From assembly GCA_002688395.1 (NCBI GenBank), contig NZCU01000032.1:1-23717 (forward strand): a stretch of DNA of 23,717 nt, written 5' to 3'. The notes below the pieces were generated by a model. The model had not been told where the DNA came from, did no database searches, and saw nothing but the letters and a program-made list of their open reading frames with translations. Below are positions 14,767 through 21,134 of this stretch, piece after piece. Made by a program: the position numbers and the translations under genes. How positions within the stretch are numbered: position 1 is the first letter of the stretch; each line of letters begins with the position of its first letter. Origin of the DNA: Nanobdellota archaeon (GTDB taxonomy: Archaea; Nanobdellota; Nanobdellia; SCGC-AAA011-G17; ARS1403).

Positions 14767-16158
14767 TTATGGAGGGTTAATAAAGCTTTCTGTTGGCTTC
14801 TTTAGGGTTTCTAAAGCTAAATCAATAAATTCTTGTTCTTTTTCTTGAGGTATTACTGAGCCGGCTGCGAATGCATGTCCTCCTGTTGAGAAACCAAGTT
14901 TTTGTGTTATATCACCTAAAATTTCTTTTACATTAATATCTGAAGTTTTATACCCTGCAACTCTTATTGATATTTTTGTATCAGAGGCTAAAGTATGCGC
15001 TAGAGAAATTAAGATAGTTTCTGGTTTGTAAATATTGCTTTTGCTTATCATAGTAGTTACTGTCCCAATTATTGTATCTCTTACATTGTCTTCTGCATTT
15101 ATTATTGTGATTCCTGTAGCTTCTGTTATTTTTGAGGAGGATTTATTTGAATAAAACCAATTTAGAGAATTAATTAATTCTTTTTTATAATCTGCAAGTA
15201 ATTCTAATGCAGAATCATGACTTTTGTTATCACCTAATAAAGTTCCTATACCTAATGAAGGTTTATGTAGTCTGCCGCATGAATTAAGTAAAGTTGAGAA
15301 TTCTTTTAGATCTTTTGTAGGAGATTCTTCTTTCTGATCATTTAATAAATAAATATTTCCTAGTACATCTTCTGGATCTGTTTCTGAACCCATTCTTTTT
15401 ATTATTATTGATGTGACTAAGGTTTTTAGTTCTTCTTCTGATAAATGTATTAATTTTCTACTTTTATCTATGTTAATTTCTTTTAGAAATTCTGTTGCAG
15501 CTTCTTCATTTCCAGTTATTCCTGGAATATATGGATCTGTTGAGTATTGTAGAACTCTATAGAGTGGTTTTGTTTGGGAGCCAAACATTCTTAATCCTAC
15601 TTTAACTTCTATTTTTCCAGAGTCTACTGCATCTTGTACTATTTCTTTATTTATGCCAATAAAACCTTCTTTAGTTTCTTGAATATCTCCTATTGCTCCG
15701 ATTAAAGCTATATGTGCTAAATTTTTATTTTCTTGGTTTAATGTTTTTGAGAATAAATAAGTTACACCTGCACCTGAGATATCTTTAGGTCCTGTTATTC
15801 CATGTAGATGAGGATTAATATGAATAAAATTATTTTCATGTTGTTGAGGAATATGATGATCTAGGATGAAAATTGTCCTGTTTTTTAATGTTTCATCTAT
15901 TTCTTTTAGGTTTCCTGAACCTAAATCTAAAAAAATATAAGTTTCATATTCCTCATTTTTTAATTCATTTAAAAGTTCTTGAGATATTTGTCTTACAATA
16001 GATAAGGAAAAGGATTTGTCTAATTTGGTTAATGTTTTAACCATTATAGAAGCGGAAGTTAATCCATCTGTGTCTAAATGGGAAATAACCCTAATTGGTG
16101 TAGAGATGTTAGAAAGTTTAATTGTGGCGTTTTTTATAGAATTAAGGAATGACTCCAT
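14767..16158 (-). CDS. DHH-family nuclease, archaeal RecJ/GAN-like
   Basis: A 463-residue DHH phosphoesterase of the size of archaeal GINS-associated nuclease (GAN). Metal-site motifs are SHLDTDG (26-32), FLDLGSGN (76-83) and FILDHHIPQ (97-105), and the C-terminal DHHA1 domain has the GG motif STGGHAFAAGS. Archaeal GAN homologs are single-strand exonucleases at the replication fork. Placement between the S15 and S3Ae genes is a conserved archaeal arrangement, so cotranscription with translation genes is ordinary. It joins the S15 gene by TAAAATG. I cannot tell from sequence whether GINS binding is kept. Confidence 0.9.
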   Translation of the reverse strand: MESFLNSIKNATIKLSNISTPIRVISHLDTDGLTSASIMVKTLTKLDKSFSLSIVRQISQELLNELKNEEYETYIFLDLGSGNLKEIDETLKNRTIFILDHHIPQQHENNFIHINPHLHGITGPKDISGAGVTYLFSKTLNQENKNLAHIALIGAIGDIQETKEGFIGINKEIVQDAVDSGKIEVKVGLRMFGSQTKPLYRVLQYSTDPYIPGITGNEEAATEFLKEINIDKSRKLIHLSEEELKTLVTSIIIKRMGSETDPEDVLGNIYLLNDQKEESPTKDLKEFSTLLNSCGRLHKPSLGIGTLLGDNKSHDSALELLADYKKELINSLNWFYSNKSSSKITEATGITIINAEDNVRDTIIGTVTTMISKSNIYKPETILISLAHTLASDTKISIRVAGYKTSDINVKEILGDITQKLGFSTGGHAFAAGSVIPQEKEQEFIDLALETLKKPTESFINPP

Positions 16159-16159
16159 T

Positions 16160-16615
16160 TTACTCTATAAGCAATTTGGCATTAGTTTTTGAGTAACGCC
16201 AAGTTTGCGGTAAAACCTCTTTTCTTTTATAATATTTTGCTAATCTTCTAATTTTTGATTCAGTTAAAGTTAATCCACGAACACTTGGTTGGTCGTGTTT
16301 ATTTGTTTCTAAGTGTTCCATAATTTGAATAGATTTTCTTATTAATGCTACCATATCTTCTGGTAGTTTTGAATATAATTTTTTTTCTTTTAAGATAGTA
16401 GTTATTGATTGTTTTGTTATTAATTTGACATCTGGAATTCCATATGTATCTCTTAAAGCAATTCCTATTTCTGAAGAAGTTTTTCCTTGTTTTGCTATTT
16501 TTTCTATAAGTAAAATTACCTCTTTCTCACTATAACGTTCCCATATGGTTTTATTTGACTTTAATGGTTTTTTACTCTTCGATATTCCTTTCTTTCTGCT
16601 ATGCATACGTGCCAT
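16160..16615 (-). CDS. rps15: 30S ribosomal protein S15 (uS15)
   Basis: A 151-residue basic protein, the long archaeal/eukaryotic form with an N-terminal extension (MARMHSRKKGISKSKKP). Core motifs SEKEVILLIEKIAKQGKTSSEIG, LRDTYGIPDVKLIT and LTESKIRRLAKYYKR match the family. It binds the central domain of 16S rRNA. It heads the operon S15, DHH nuclease, S3Ae, hypothetical protein. The gap before the upstream gene (16616-16706) is 91 bases and holds only AT-rich sequence with a possible TATA-like TTATAC near 16640-16650 on the minus strand. Confidence 0.94.
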   Translation of the reverse strand: MARMHSRKKGISKSKKPLKSNKTIWERYSEKEVILLIEKIAKQGKTSSEIGIALRDTYGIPDVKLITKQSITTILKEKKLYSKLPEDMVALIRKSIQIMEHLETNKHDQPSVRGLTLTESKIRRLAKYYKRKEVLPQTWRYSKTNAKLLIE

Positions 16616-16706
16616 TTTTTTAAGACTTCTAGAACAATTCTTAGTATAAGAAAGCCTGAACTGCCTTATCTAAAATATATGGATAAAAATTGATTTATAA
16701 AACTTT

Positions 16707-16964
16707 TTATTCTGTTATTTTTAGTATTTGATCGTTTGGTCGAACTTTATCTTTTACTTTTATTCCGACTGAGGATCCTTTTGCTGCATCTTGAACAGAA
16801 TCGTGTTCAACTTGCATTGAGTCTACTGTTTGTTCAAAGTCAGTTGTAGCTCCTTTAATTTTGATTTTATCCCCTATTTTTAGGGGACCATCTGTTAATT
16901 CTATTGCTGCTACGCTGATTTTTGCATAGAAAGCCATTACTTTTCCTACTTTTTCTTCAGACAT
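16707..16964 (-). CDS. EF-Tu domain-2-like small protein (translation elongation factor-like)
   Basis: An 85-residue protein made only of a beta-barrel like domain 2 of translational GTPases: KVMAFYAKISVAAIEL, then GDKIKIKGATTDFEQTVDSMQV and SVGIKVKDKVRPNDQI. Small archaeal proteins of this type are annotated as translation-elongation-factor-like and have no GTPase domain; their role is unknown. A TATA-like AAATATTT is about 31 bases before the ATG (near 16991-17000), inside the end of the upstream glycosyltransferase gene, so it probably has its own promoter. Confidence 0.82.
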   Translation of the reverse strand: MSEEKVGKVMAFYAKISVAAIELTDGPLKIGDKIKIKGATTDFEQTVDSMQVEHDSVQDAAKGSSVGIKVKDKVRPNDQILKITE

Positions 16965-16990
16965 TTTAACCCTATATAACGTAAGTAGAG

Positions 16991-17000
16991 AAAATATTTA
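16991..17000 (-). promoter_or_regulatory. TATA-like box of the EF-Tu-domain-2-like gene
   Basis: On the minus strand TAAATATTTT lies about 31 bases before the ATG at 16964. It overlaps the last codon and stop of the glycosyltransferase gene that ends at 16998. Confidence 0.45.
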
Positions 17001-17741
17001 AATGTTTTTATTGGTTAAATCAGTCCATATCCATTTCTTTTTTTTTATTAGATGTTTACAGATCATAGATGTGTCTGCGTAAATTGGGATTTTTAATTTT
17101 GTTAAATCTTCACAAAAATAGGAGTCATCAAAAATAAATTTATTCGTGCTAGGATCATCATTTTCTTTAGAATAACGGAAAATTATTTTTTGTAGGATAG
17201 ATTTATGGATAAATAGGCATCCTGAACCACATAAACCAACTTGTACTATTCTTCCTGGAGATAATTCTTGTTCTTCTACTTGTCTTAAGTTTCCTTTTTT
17301 ATTTGTGATAGCCCATATGGTTGGAAATAATTGTCCATGTCTTATTCCTTCTCTACTTCCTACCTCTTTTGGTGTGAATTGTTTGTAGTTGAAATAAATT
17401 CCAGTTAGAGCACGTCTTTTGTGGGACAAGAAACGTTCTATAATATCTTTTGGTGGGATTACATCTTGATCTAGATTTAGGAAATAATCATAATTTTCTA
17501 TTGCTTTTTTTCTTAAAATGTTTCTACCAGAAACTTGTCTATCTCTAGGTTCTTCAAACCATTTATCTTTTATTACTGGAATGTTTAAAGATTTTAATTT
17601 ATTAAAAAAAGTATCACCTTTAGAATTATCTACTAGTAAAATATCATAATTAGGATAAGTTAAAGATTTTAATGCTTGCACATATTCTTCTATACAGTAA
17701 TCGTACATTTCGTTTACTGGAGATCCAACTAAAACTTTCAT
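16998..17741 (-). CDS. GT-A type (GT2-like) glycosyltransferase, first paralog
   Basis: A 247-residue protein with the nucleotide-sugar GT-A fold: VLVGSPV at the start, YDILLVDNS (32-40), a DxD-type metal motif LDQDVIPP (90-97), and a late GLCGSGCLFIHKSIL acceptor-side segment. No membrane segment is seen, so it is likely cytosolic or peripheral. It is clearly paralogous to the next gene: both share ILLVDNS, GRNILR/SRNILR, DQDV/EQDV and GLCGSG/SAGLGC plus the terminal ADTS-x-CKHL. It starts in an ATGA overlap with its paralog (17738-17741). It could build a surface or lipid-linked glycan; donor and acceptor sugars are unknown. Confidence 0.8.
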   Translation of the reverse strand: MKVLVGSPVNEMYDYCIEEYVQALKSLTYPNYDILLVDNSKGDTFFNKLKSLNIPVIKDKWFEEPRDRQVSGRNILRKKAIENYDYFLNLDQDVIPPKDIIERFLSHKRRALTGIYFNYKQFTPKEVGSREGIRHGQLFPTIWAITNKKGNLRQVEEQELSPGRIVQVGLCGSGCLFIHKSILQKIIFRYSKENDDPSTNKFIFDDSYFCEDLTKLKIPIYADTSMICKHLIKKKKWIWTDLTNKNI

Positions 17742-18433
17742 TTTTGTATTTTATTCCATGGATATGGTCGATTAAAAATTAAATGTTTGCATTTTATTGA
17801 TGTATCTGCAAAAACTTTTATTTTTTTATCATAACAATCTTTGAAGAACCATCTATCATCAAAAGTATTTTTTTCATATCTAAATTTTATTTTTTCTAAG
17901 ACATCTCTATGGATTAGAACACAGCCTAAGCCTGCAGATATTACTTCCATTAAATTTTCTTGGTCCCATAACTCTGATTCACTTAATGGGCGCATTGATA
18001 ATGTTTTTTCATCAGTTAATTTGTAAACTAATGGCATTAGTTCTTTTGTTTGTTGGTCTGGAATTAAATTATTTGCGAAGTAAATTCCTGTTATTAGTTG
18101 TTTGTTGTGTTTTAACAATTTTTCTAAAATATCTGGAGGAGGTAAAACATCTTGTTCTAATGAAAATAAGTAATCATAATTTTCTTTTAGAACTTTATCT
18201 CTTAGAATATTCCTTGATACAATTATTCTATCTCTGGCTGATGTAAAAAAAGGTCCTTTAATCACTGGTAATAAAGATTTTATTTTCTCAAAATAAACAT
18301 CATCTTCAGAATTATCTACTAGTAAAATATCAAAATTTTCATATGTTAAAGCTTTTATTGCTTCTACATACTGTTGTAATGCATACCCTTTATGAAATGA
18401 TGTTGGACATCCAACTAAAATCTTTGGTGGCAT
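17738..18433 (-). CDS. GT-A type (GT2-like) glycosyltransferase, second paralog
   Basis: A 231-residue protein of the same family as the gene that follows it: KILVGCPTSFH at the start, FDILLVDNS (34-42), the metal motif LEQDVLPPP (92-100), SAGLGCVLIHRDVL and the terminal IKVFADTSIKCKHL. The DxD position reads EQD, a common variant. Its start follows the membrane-protein stop by one base (TAAAATG), so it belongs to an operon with it. Nearby polyprenol kinase and GT4 genes make a glycan or glycolipid role the best guess, but this is context only. Confidence 0.8.
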   Translation of the reverse strand: MPPKILVGCPTSFHKGYALQQYVEAIKALTYENFDILLVDNSEDDVYFEKIKSLLPVIKGPFFTSARDRIIVSRNILRDKVLKENYDYLFSLEQDVLPPPDILEKLLKHNKQLITGIYFANNLIPDQQTKELMPLVYKLTDEKTLSMRPLSESELWDQENLMEVISAGLGCVLIHRDVLEKIKFRYEKNTFDDRWFFKDCYDKKIKVFADTSIKCKHLIFNRPYPWNKIQK

Positions 18434-18434
18434 T

Positions 18435-19040
18435 TTAATCTTCTATGACTTCTAAAAGTTGGTAGATTAAACGATCAGAAGCTCGGACTATTTCCCATTC
18501 GTTTGTTCCTTGTACAATTATACATTCATTATCTTCTAAGAAAACTTTTGTTTCTGATCCTAATTGTAATCTTACTACATTAACATCTTCAGTTACTTTA
18601 TCACAATCTACTACTTGAACCCCTTCTGAATTTTCAGGTTGTCTAGTTACTGTTCCTGTAACTCTTTTATCATATAATCCAAGTCTTCTTCCCAAAATAT
18701 TAGCCATTTCCATTGCTCCTAGAACCGGAATTGAATTAAAATCTGGATCTAGGGTAAAAAATATTTCTTGTTTTGTTAAAATTAAAGATCTTATTTTTGG
18801 GTCTATTGTTATATTTTCTACATTTCTAGGATCATTTCTTAATTGTAAATGGTAAGGTTGTTGTCCTGTGTAGGCTACTACTGTGTAACCTATTGTTGGA
18901 TTTTTAGAAACTCTAAAATTATTATAATTGTATTCATCAGGAGTTCCTTTATTGCTGTTTATTATTAAAAATGCTCCTGCAGCTGCTAATACTAAGATTA
19001 CTAATAAAACGAATATTGTTACTTGTTTTTCTGATTTCAT
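18435..19040 (-). CDS. Membrane-anchored extracytoplasmic protein, family unknown (paralog A)
   Basis: A 201-residue protein with one N-terminal hydrophobic segment (residues about 8-27) and a short basic start (MKSEK), fitting an uncleaved signal anchor with the rest outside the cell. I recognise no family. It shares a pattern with the 19635-20207 protein: NDPRNVENI versus SDPRNLNLA, FFTLDPDFNS versus YFTLNPNDNI, VQVVDCDKV versus ITCDNAL, and NECIIVQG versus NDCLLIQG. The two cysteines (in DCDK and ECII) are conserved in both and could form a disulfide. It heads the operon with the two glycosyltransferases, and is divergent from the polyprenol kinase gene, sharing a TATA box. Confidence 0.72.
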   Translation of the reverse strand: MKSEKQVTIFVLLVILVLAAAGAFLIINSNKGTPDEYNYNNFRVSKNPTIGYTVVAYTGQQPYHLQLRNDPRNVENITIDPKIRSLILTKQEIFFTLDPDFNSIPVLGAMEMANILGRRLGLYDKRVTGTVTRQPENSEGVQVVDCDKVTEDVNVVRLQLGSETKVFLEDNECIIVQGTNEWEIVRASDRLIYQLLEVIED

Positions 19041-19062
19041 TAATTTACATTTAGAAGATAGG

Positions 19063-19070
19063 TTTTTAAG
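19063..19070. promoter_or_regulatory. Shared bidirectional TATA-like box
   Basis: TTTTTAAG lies midway between the divergent starts at 19040 and 19094, about 27 bases from each. It reads CTTAAAAA on the minus strand. Confidence 0.55.
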
Positions 19071-19093
19071 GTTTTTGTGCTATTAAGACATAT

Positions 19094-19651
19094 ATGTTAG
19101 AGTTTAGAAGACAGGCTTTTCATATTCTATTGGGTGTTGTGTTAGTTATTCTATTGAATTTTAATATAATTGGTATTAAGATCTTATCTTTAATTTTAAT
19201 TATTGGAATTATTATTTCTTTTTTATCTAAAAAACATAAAATTCCTGTTGTTGAATGGTTTTTAGAAAATTTTGAGAGAGAAAATGTTAGAATTAGAGGG
19301 CAAGGAGTTTTAACATGTTTTTTAGGTGTGATAATTGCTTTGCTTCTTTTTGAAAAAAATATTGCTTTGGCGAGTATTCTTGTATTATCTTTAGGAGATA
19401 GTTTTTGTCATTTGGGAAAGTTTGGGAGGTTAAAACATCCGTTTAATGATTTAAAATTTATTGAAGGATTATTAATTGGTGTTGCTGTAGCGACATTTGG
19501 AGCTGTGTTTTTTGTTTCTTTTTGGCAGGCTTTTTTAGGAGCTGCTGTTGCTTTAGTTGTGGAAAGTTTTGATCTAAAGATTGGAAATTATGAGATTGAT
19601 GATAATATTTTAATTCCTTTAGTTGCAGGTGTTATTATGAGCTTATTGTAA
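19094..19651 (+). CDS. CTP-dependent polyprenol/dolichol kinase-like membrane protein
   Basis: A 185-residue hydrophobic protein with several membrane segments. It carries the motifs of the dolichol kinase/DGK1/VTE5 superfamily: EFRRQAFHILLG at the start (R5 and H10), LSLGDSFCHLGKFG (GD at 101-102), K121 in KFIEG, and a late VESFDLKIGNYEIDDNILIP (DDN at 169-171). Known members phosphorylate polyprenol-type lipids with CTP or make CDP-activated lipids. Polyprenol phosphate would be the lipid carrier for glycan assembly, which fits the glycosyltransferases in the adjacent operon. Exact substrate is not shown by sequence. The last 17 bases overlap the convergent paralog-B gene. Confidence 0.78.
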   Translation: MLEFRRQAFHILLGVVLVILLNFNIIGIKILSLILIIGIIISFLSKKHKIPVVEWFLENFERENVRIRGQGVLTCFLGVIIALLLFEKNIALASILVLSLGDSFCHLGKFGRLKHPFNDLKFIEGLLIGVAVATFGAVFFVSFWQAFLGAAVALVVESFDLKIGNYEIDDNILIPLVAGVIMSLL

Positions 19652-20207
19652 GAAGTTTTAAGATAACAGCATCATAAAGTGTTCTTATTTGGAAACTATT
19701 TCCTTGTATTAATAAACAATCATTATTGTAAGTTACTGAGGATGAGTTTGAAATTTGAGTTTGTATAACTTTTACAGATGGTAAGGCGTTGTCGCATGTT
19801 ATTAGGGGTAAATTTTCACATTGATGTACATCTTCTGAACATGCAGATGTGACAGTTCTTAATCTAGGAATTATGTTTGCATTGAAATAAGCAAAAGAAT
19901 TTTGAATATTATCATTTGGATTTAAAGTAAAATAAACTCTACCTGCTGAATTTAATTCATTTAAGGATATATCTGGAATTGCTGCTAAATTTAAATTTCT
20001 TGGATCACTTGAAATTATGACTTGTTGATCTCCATTTATATGAGTTACCCATCCTTGAGATGTTTCTACAAAAAAGAAGTCCCCAAATTTAACTCTTGAA
20101 GGTTGTGGCCCTCCTGTGTGGGATGATGATAAAATAAATCCTAATACACTAGATATCATTATAGCTGCTAGGAATAATGCCACTAATACTTTTGAGTTTA
20201 CTTTCAT
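19635..20207 (-). CDS. Membrane-anchored extracytoplasmic protein, family unknown (paralog B)
   Basis: A 190-residue protein with one N-terminal hydrophobic segment (about 8-27) and then a soluble domain, a signal-anchor layout. It is a divergent paralog of the 18435-19040 protein; the shared blocks are DPRN, FTL-x-P, the DCDK/TCDN block and CLLIQG. It has four cysteines in the C-terminal half (SACSEDVHQCENLP, then ITCD and NDCLLIQ), two more than paralog A. No TATA box is evident between it and the tRNA gene that ends 13 bases upstream, so it may be transcribed through the tRNA or from a promoter I cannot see. Function unknown. Confidence 0.7.
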   Translation of the reverse strand: MKVNSKVLVALFLAAIMISSVLGFILSSSHTGGPQPSRVKFGDFFFVETSQGWVTHINGDQQVIISSDPRNLNLAAIPDISLNELNSAGRVYFTLNPNDNIQNSFAYFNANIIPRLRTVTSACSEDVHQCENLPLITCDNALPSVKVIQTQISNSSSVTYNNDCLLIQGNSFQIRTLYDAVILKLLTISS

Positions 20208-20240
20208 TTTGAATAAAAGATAGCCCCGCCAAGATTCGAA

Positions 20241-20255
20241 TTCCCACTCGAAAGT
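20241..20255 (-). other. Insertion 3 of tRNA-Gln (T arm, 15 bases; candidate intron)
   Basis: It sits between the T-stem 5' strand (CCAAG) and the T loop (TTCGAAT). The segment holds ACT-TTCG-AGT, a small hairpin with a UUCG-type tetraloop, then GGGAA. Removing exactly these 15 bases restores a 5-pair T stem with a 7-base T loop; no other placement does. Introns in the T arm are known but rare in archaeal tRNAs. Confidence 0.75.
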
Positions 20256-20284
20256 CTTGGGTTCCAGGCTCCAAAGGCCTGTGT

Positions 20285-20315
20285 CTTACCAACTTAGTTA
20301 AAATATAACTAAATT
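20285..20315 (-). other. Insertion 2 of tRNA-Gln (D arm 3' side, 31 bases; candidate intron)
   Basis: It holds a 7-base-pair inverted repeat TTAGTTA/TAACTAA around a 5-base loop. Boundaries can slide by up to 3 bases because AAG occurs at both ends. Imperfect copies AGTGGCCAAG and AGTTGGTAAG flank it, so the mature D loop may be AGTGGCCA or AGTTGGTA. CCAA and TTGG can also pair across the hairpin base, which would favour a shorter 28-base excision. Confidence 0.7.
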
Positions 20316-20328
20316 CTTGGCCACTAGA

Positions 20329-20352
20329 TTCCGCAGAATAAAAATTATTCTT
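20329..20352 (-). other. Insertion 1 of tRNA-Gln (D stem, 24 bases; candidate intron)
   Basis: It lies between position 10 (G) and position 11 of the D stem. The segment contains a perfect inverted repeat AGAATAA/TTATTCT with a 3-base loop, and TAGA/TCTA flank it and can pair. Removing the 24 bases gives the D stem GTCT/AGAC. A bulge-helix-bulge splice motif is not clearly of the strict type. Confidence 0.72.
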
Positions 20353-20360
20353 CTACGGGG

Positions 20361-21068
20361 CTATGGGACTATCTTTATTTTTTTAAGATGTCTATCGTTT
20401 TTAAACCCTATGGTTTCTTTGAATTTTTTAATTTCGCTCTTTTTGGTGATATAGATTCTTGGTGTAACCCCCTTTTGTAAGCTTATTTTTGAGATATTAA
20501 TTCCTAATTTTAATAATGCCTTCCTAACATCCTTCAGTAAAGTTGAATTTCTATTGCTAAAATATACTTGAAATAATCCTGGCCAATGAGGTAAGAGTTC
20601 ATAAACAGATCCATCAGTGTCATATAGCCCTCTAACACATGCAGCCAAATAGGAGTCTTTTTTCCAAATCCATTTTGGGATAGTTGTTTGATTGGTAATT
20701 TTGTTTCCCGGGAGTAATTTCATTTCCGAAAAATATTCTACTAATCTTAGACTATATAGTGAAAGATACATACAGTTTGCCCCATTACTGTAATGGAATC
20801 TTGGTTCAAGATTAAATAAATCGCTTGATAATTTTTTAACATAACTTGTTAAATAAGTCCTATCATGTCTTGAATCTCCAGCAATTCTTACACAATAAGT
20901 TCTAATTTTTTTGCCTTTCTTGAAAGAATTAATATTCCCATCACCCAAAACAATTCCTATAAATTCCGCTAATTTTTCATCTTTTTTTGGAATTTTAATC
21001 TCTTTTGTATTTCCTGTAGAGTTGAGTCCCCCTTTTATTTGACCCCAATTTTTTTGTTTAGTTTCCAT
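20361..21068 (-). CDS. LAGLIDADG homing endonuclease-like protein
   Basis: A 235-residue protein with two LAGLIDADG-type motifs, LAEFIGIVLGDGN (33-45, D43) and LAACVRGLYDTDGSV (141-155, D152), so one chain could make both halves of the active site. The family are DNA endonucleases that spread introns and inteins; some have become RNA maturases. It is a free-standing ORF, not inside a visible intron. Its TAG stop (20361-20363) shares two bases with the 5' end of tRNA-Gln, which carries three intron-like insertions. A TATA-like palindrome (21091-21100) lies about 27 bases before its start, so it is likely expressed by itself with readthrough into the tRNA. Confidence 0.85.
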   Translation of the reverse strand: METKQKNWGQIKGGLNSTGNTKEIKIPKKDEKLAEFIGIVLGDGNINSFKKGKKIRTYCVRIAGDSRHDRTYLTSYVKKLSSDLFNLEPRFHYSNGANCMYLSLYSLRLVEYFSEMKLLPGNKITNQTTIPKWIWKKDSYLAACVRGLYDTDGSVYELLPHWPGLFQVYFSNRNSTLLKDVRKALLKLGINISKISLQKGVTPRIYITKKSEIKKFKETIGFKNDRHLKKIKIVP

Positions 21069-21090
21069 ATAATAATGTTTAGCATTTGTT

Positions 21091-21100
21091 ATTTATAAAT
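21091..21100 (-). promoter_or_regulatory. TATA-like box of the LAGLIDADG gene
   Basis: ATTTATAAAT, a perfect palindrome, is centred about 27 bases before the ATG at 21068. A short hairpin-forming segment (CACGA...TCGTG) is just upstream at 21103-21119. Confidence 0.6.
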
Positions 21101-21134
21101 GTCACGAGGGTGTGTCGTGTATGTCGAATGAAAT

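Larger units (their letters stand above)
20221..20362 (-). tRNA. tRNA-Gln (anticodon TTG) interrupted by three insertions
   Basis: Reading the minus strand, removing three inserted segments gives a perfect 72-base cloverleaf. Acceptor AGCCCCG pairs fully with CGGGGCT, followed by discriminator A and no encoded CCA. Then TA, D stem GTCT/AGAC with loop AGTGGCCA, anticodon stem CAGGC/GCCTG with loop CTTTGGA (anticodon TTG), variable GAAC, and T stem CCAAG/CTTGG with loop TTCGAAT. Insertions lie at 20329-20352, 20285-20315 and 20241-20255, each able to form a hairpin. The anticodon loop itself is uninterrupted, unlike the common position 37/38 intron. A minus-strand TATA-like CTTAAAAAAATAAAG (20373-20387) lies just upstream. 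The most likely alternative is a degraded tRNA, but intact pairing argues against it. Confidence 0.9.

Noticed and set aside
16616..16706. Possible small RNA or attachment site in the gap between the S15 and EF-Tu-like genes.
   Set aside because: Only AT-rich sequence with a weak promoter-like motif is seen; no stable hairpin, repeat or tRNA-like piece.
20221..20362. tRNA on the plus strand.
   Set aside because: The T loop (TTCGAAT), anticodon stem-loop and discriminator base are in proper order only on the minus strand.
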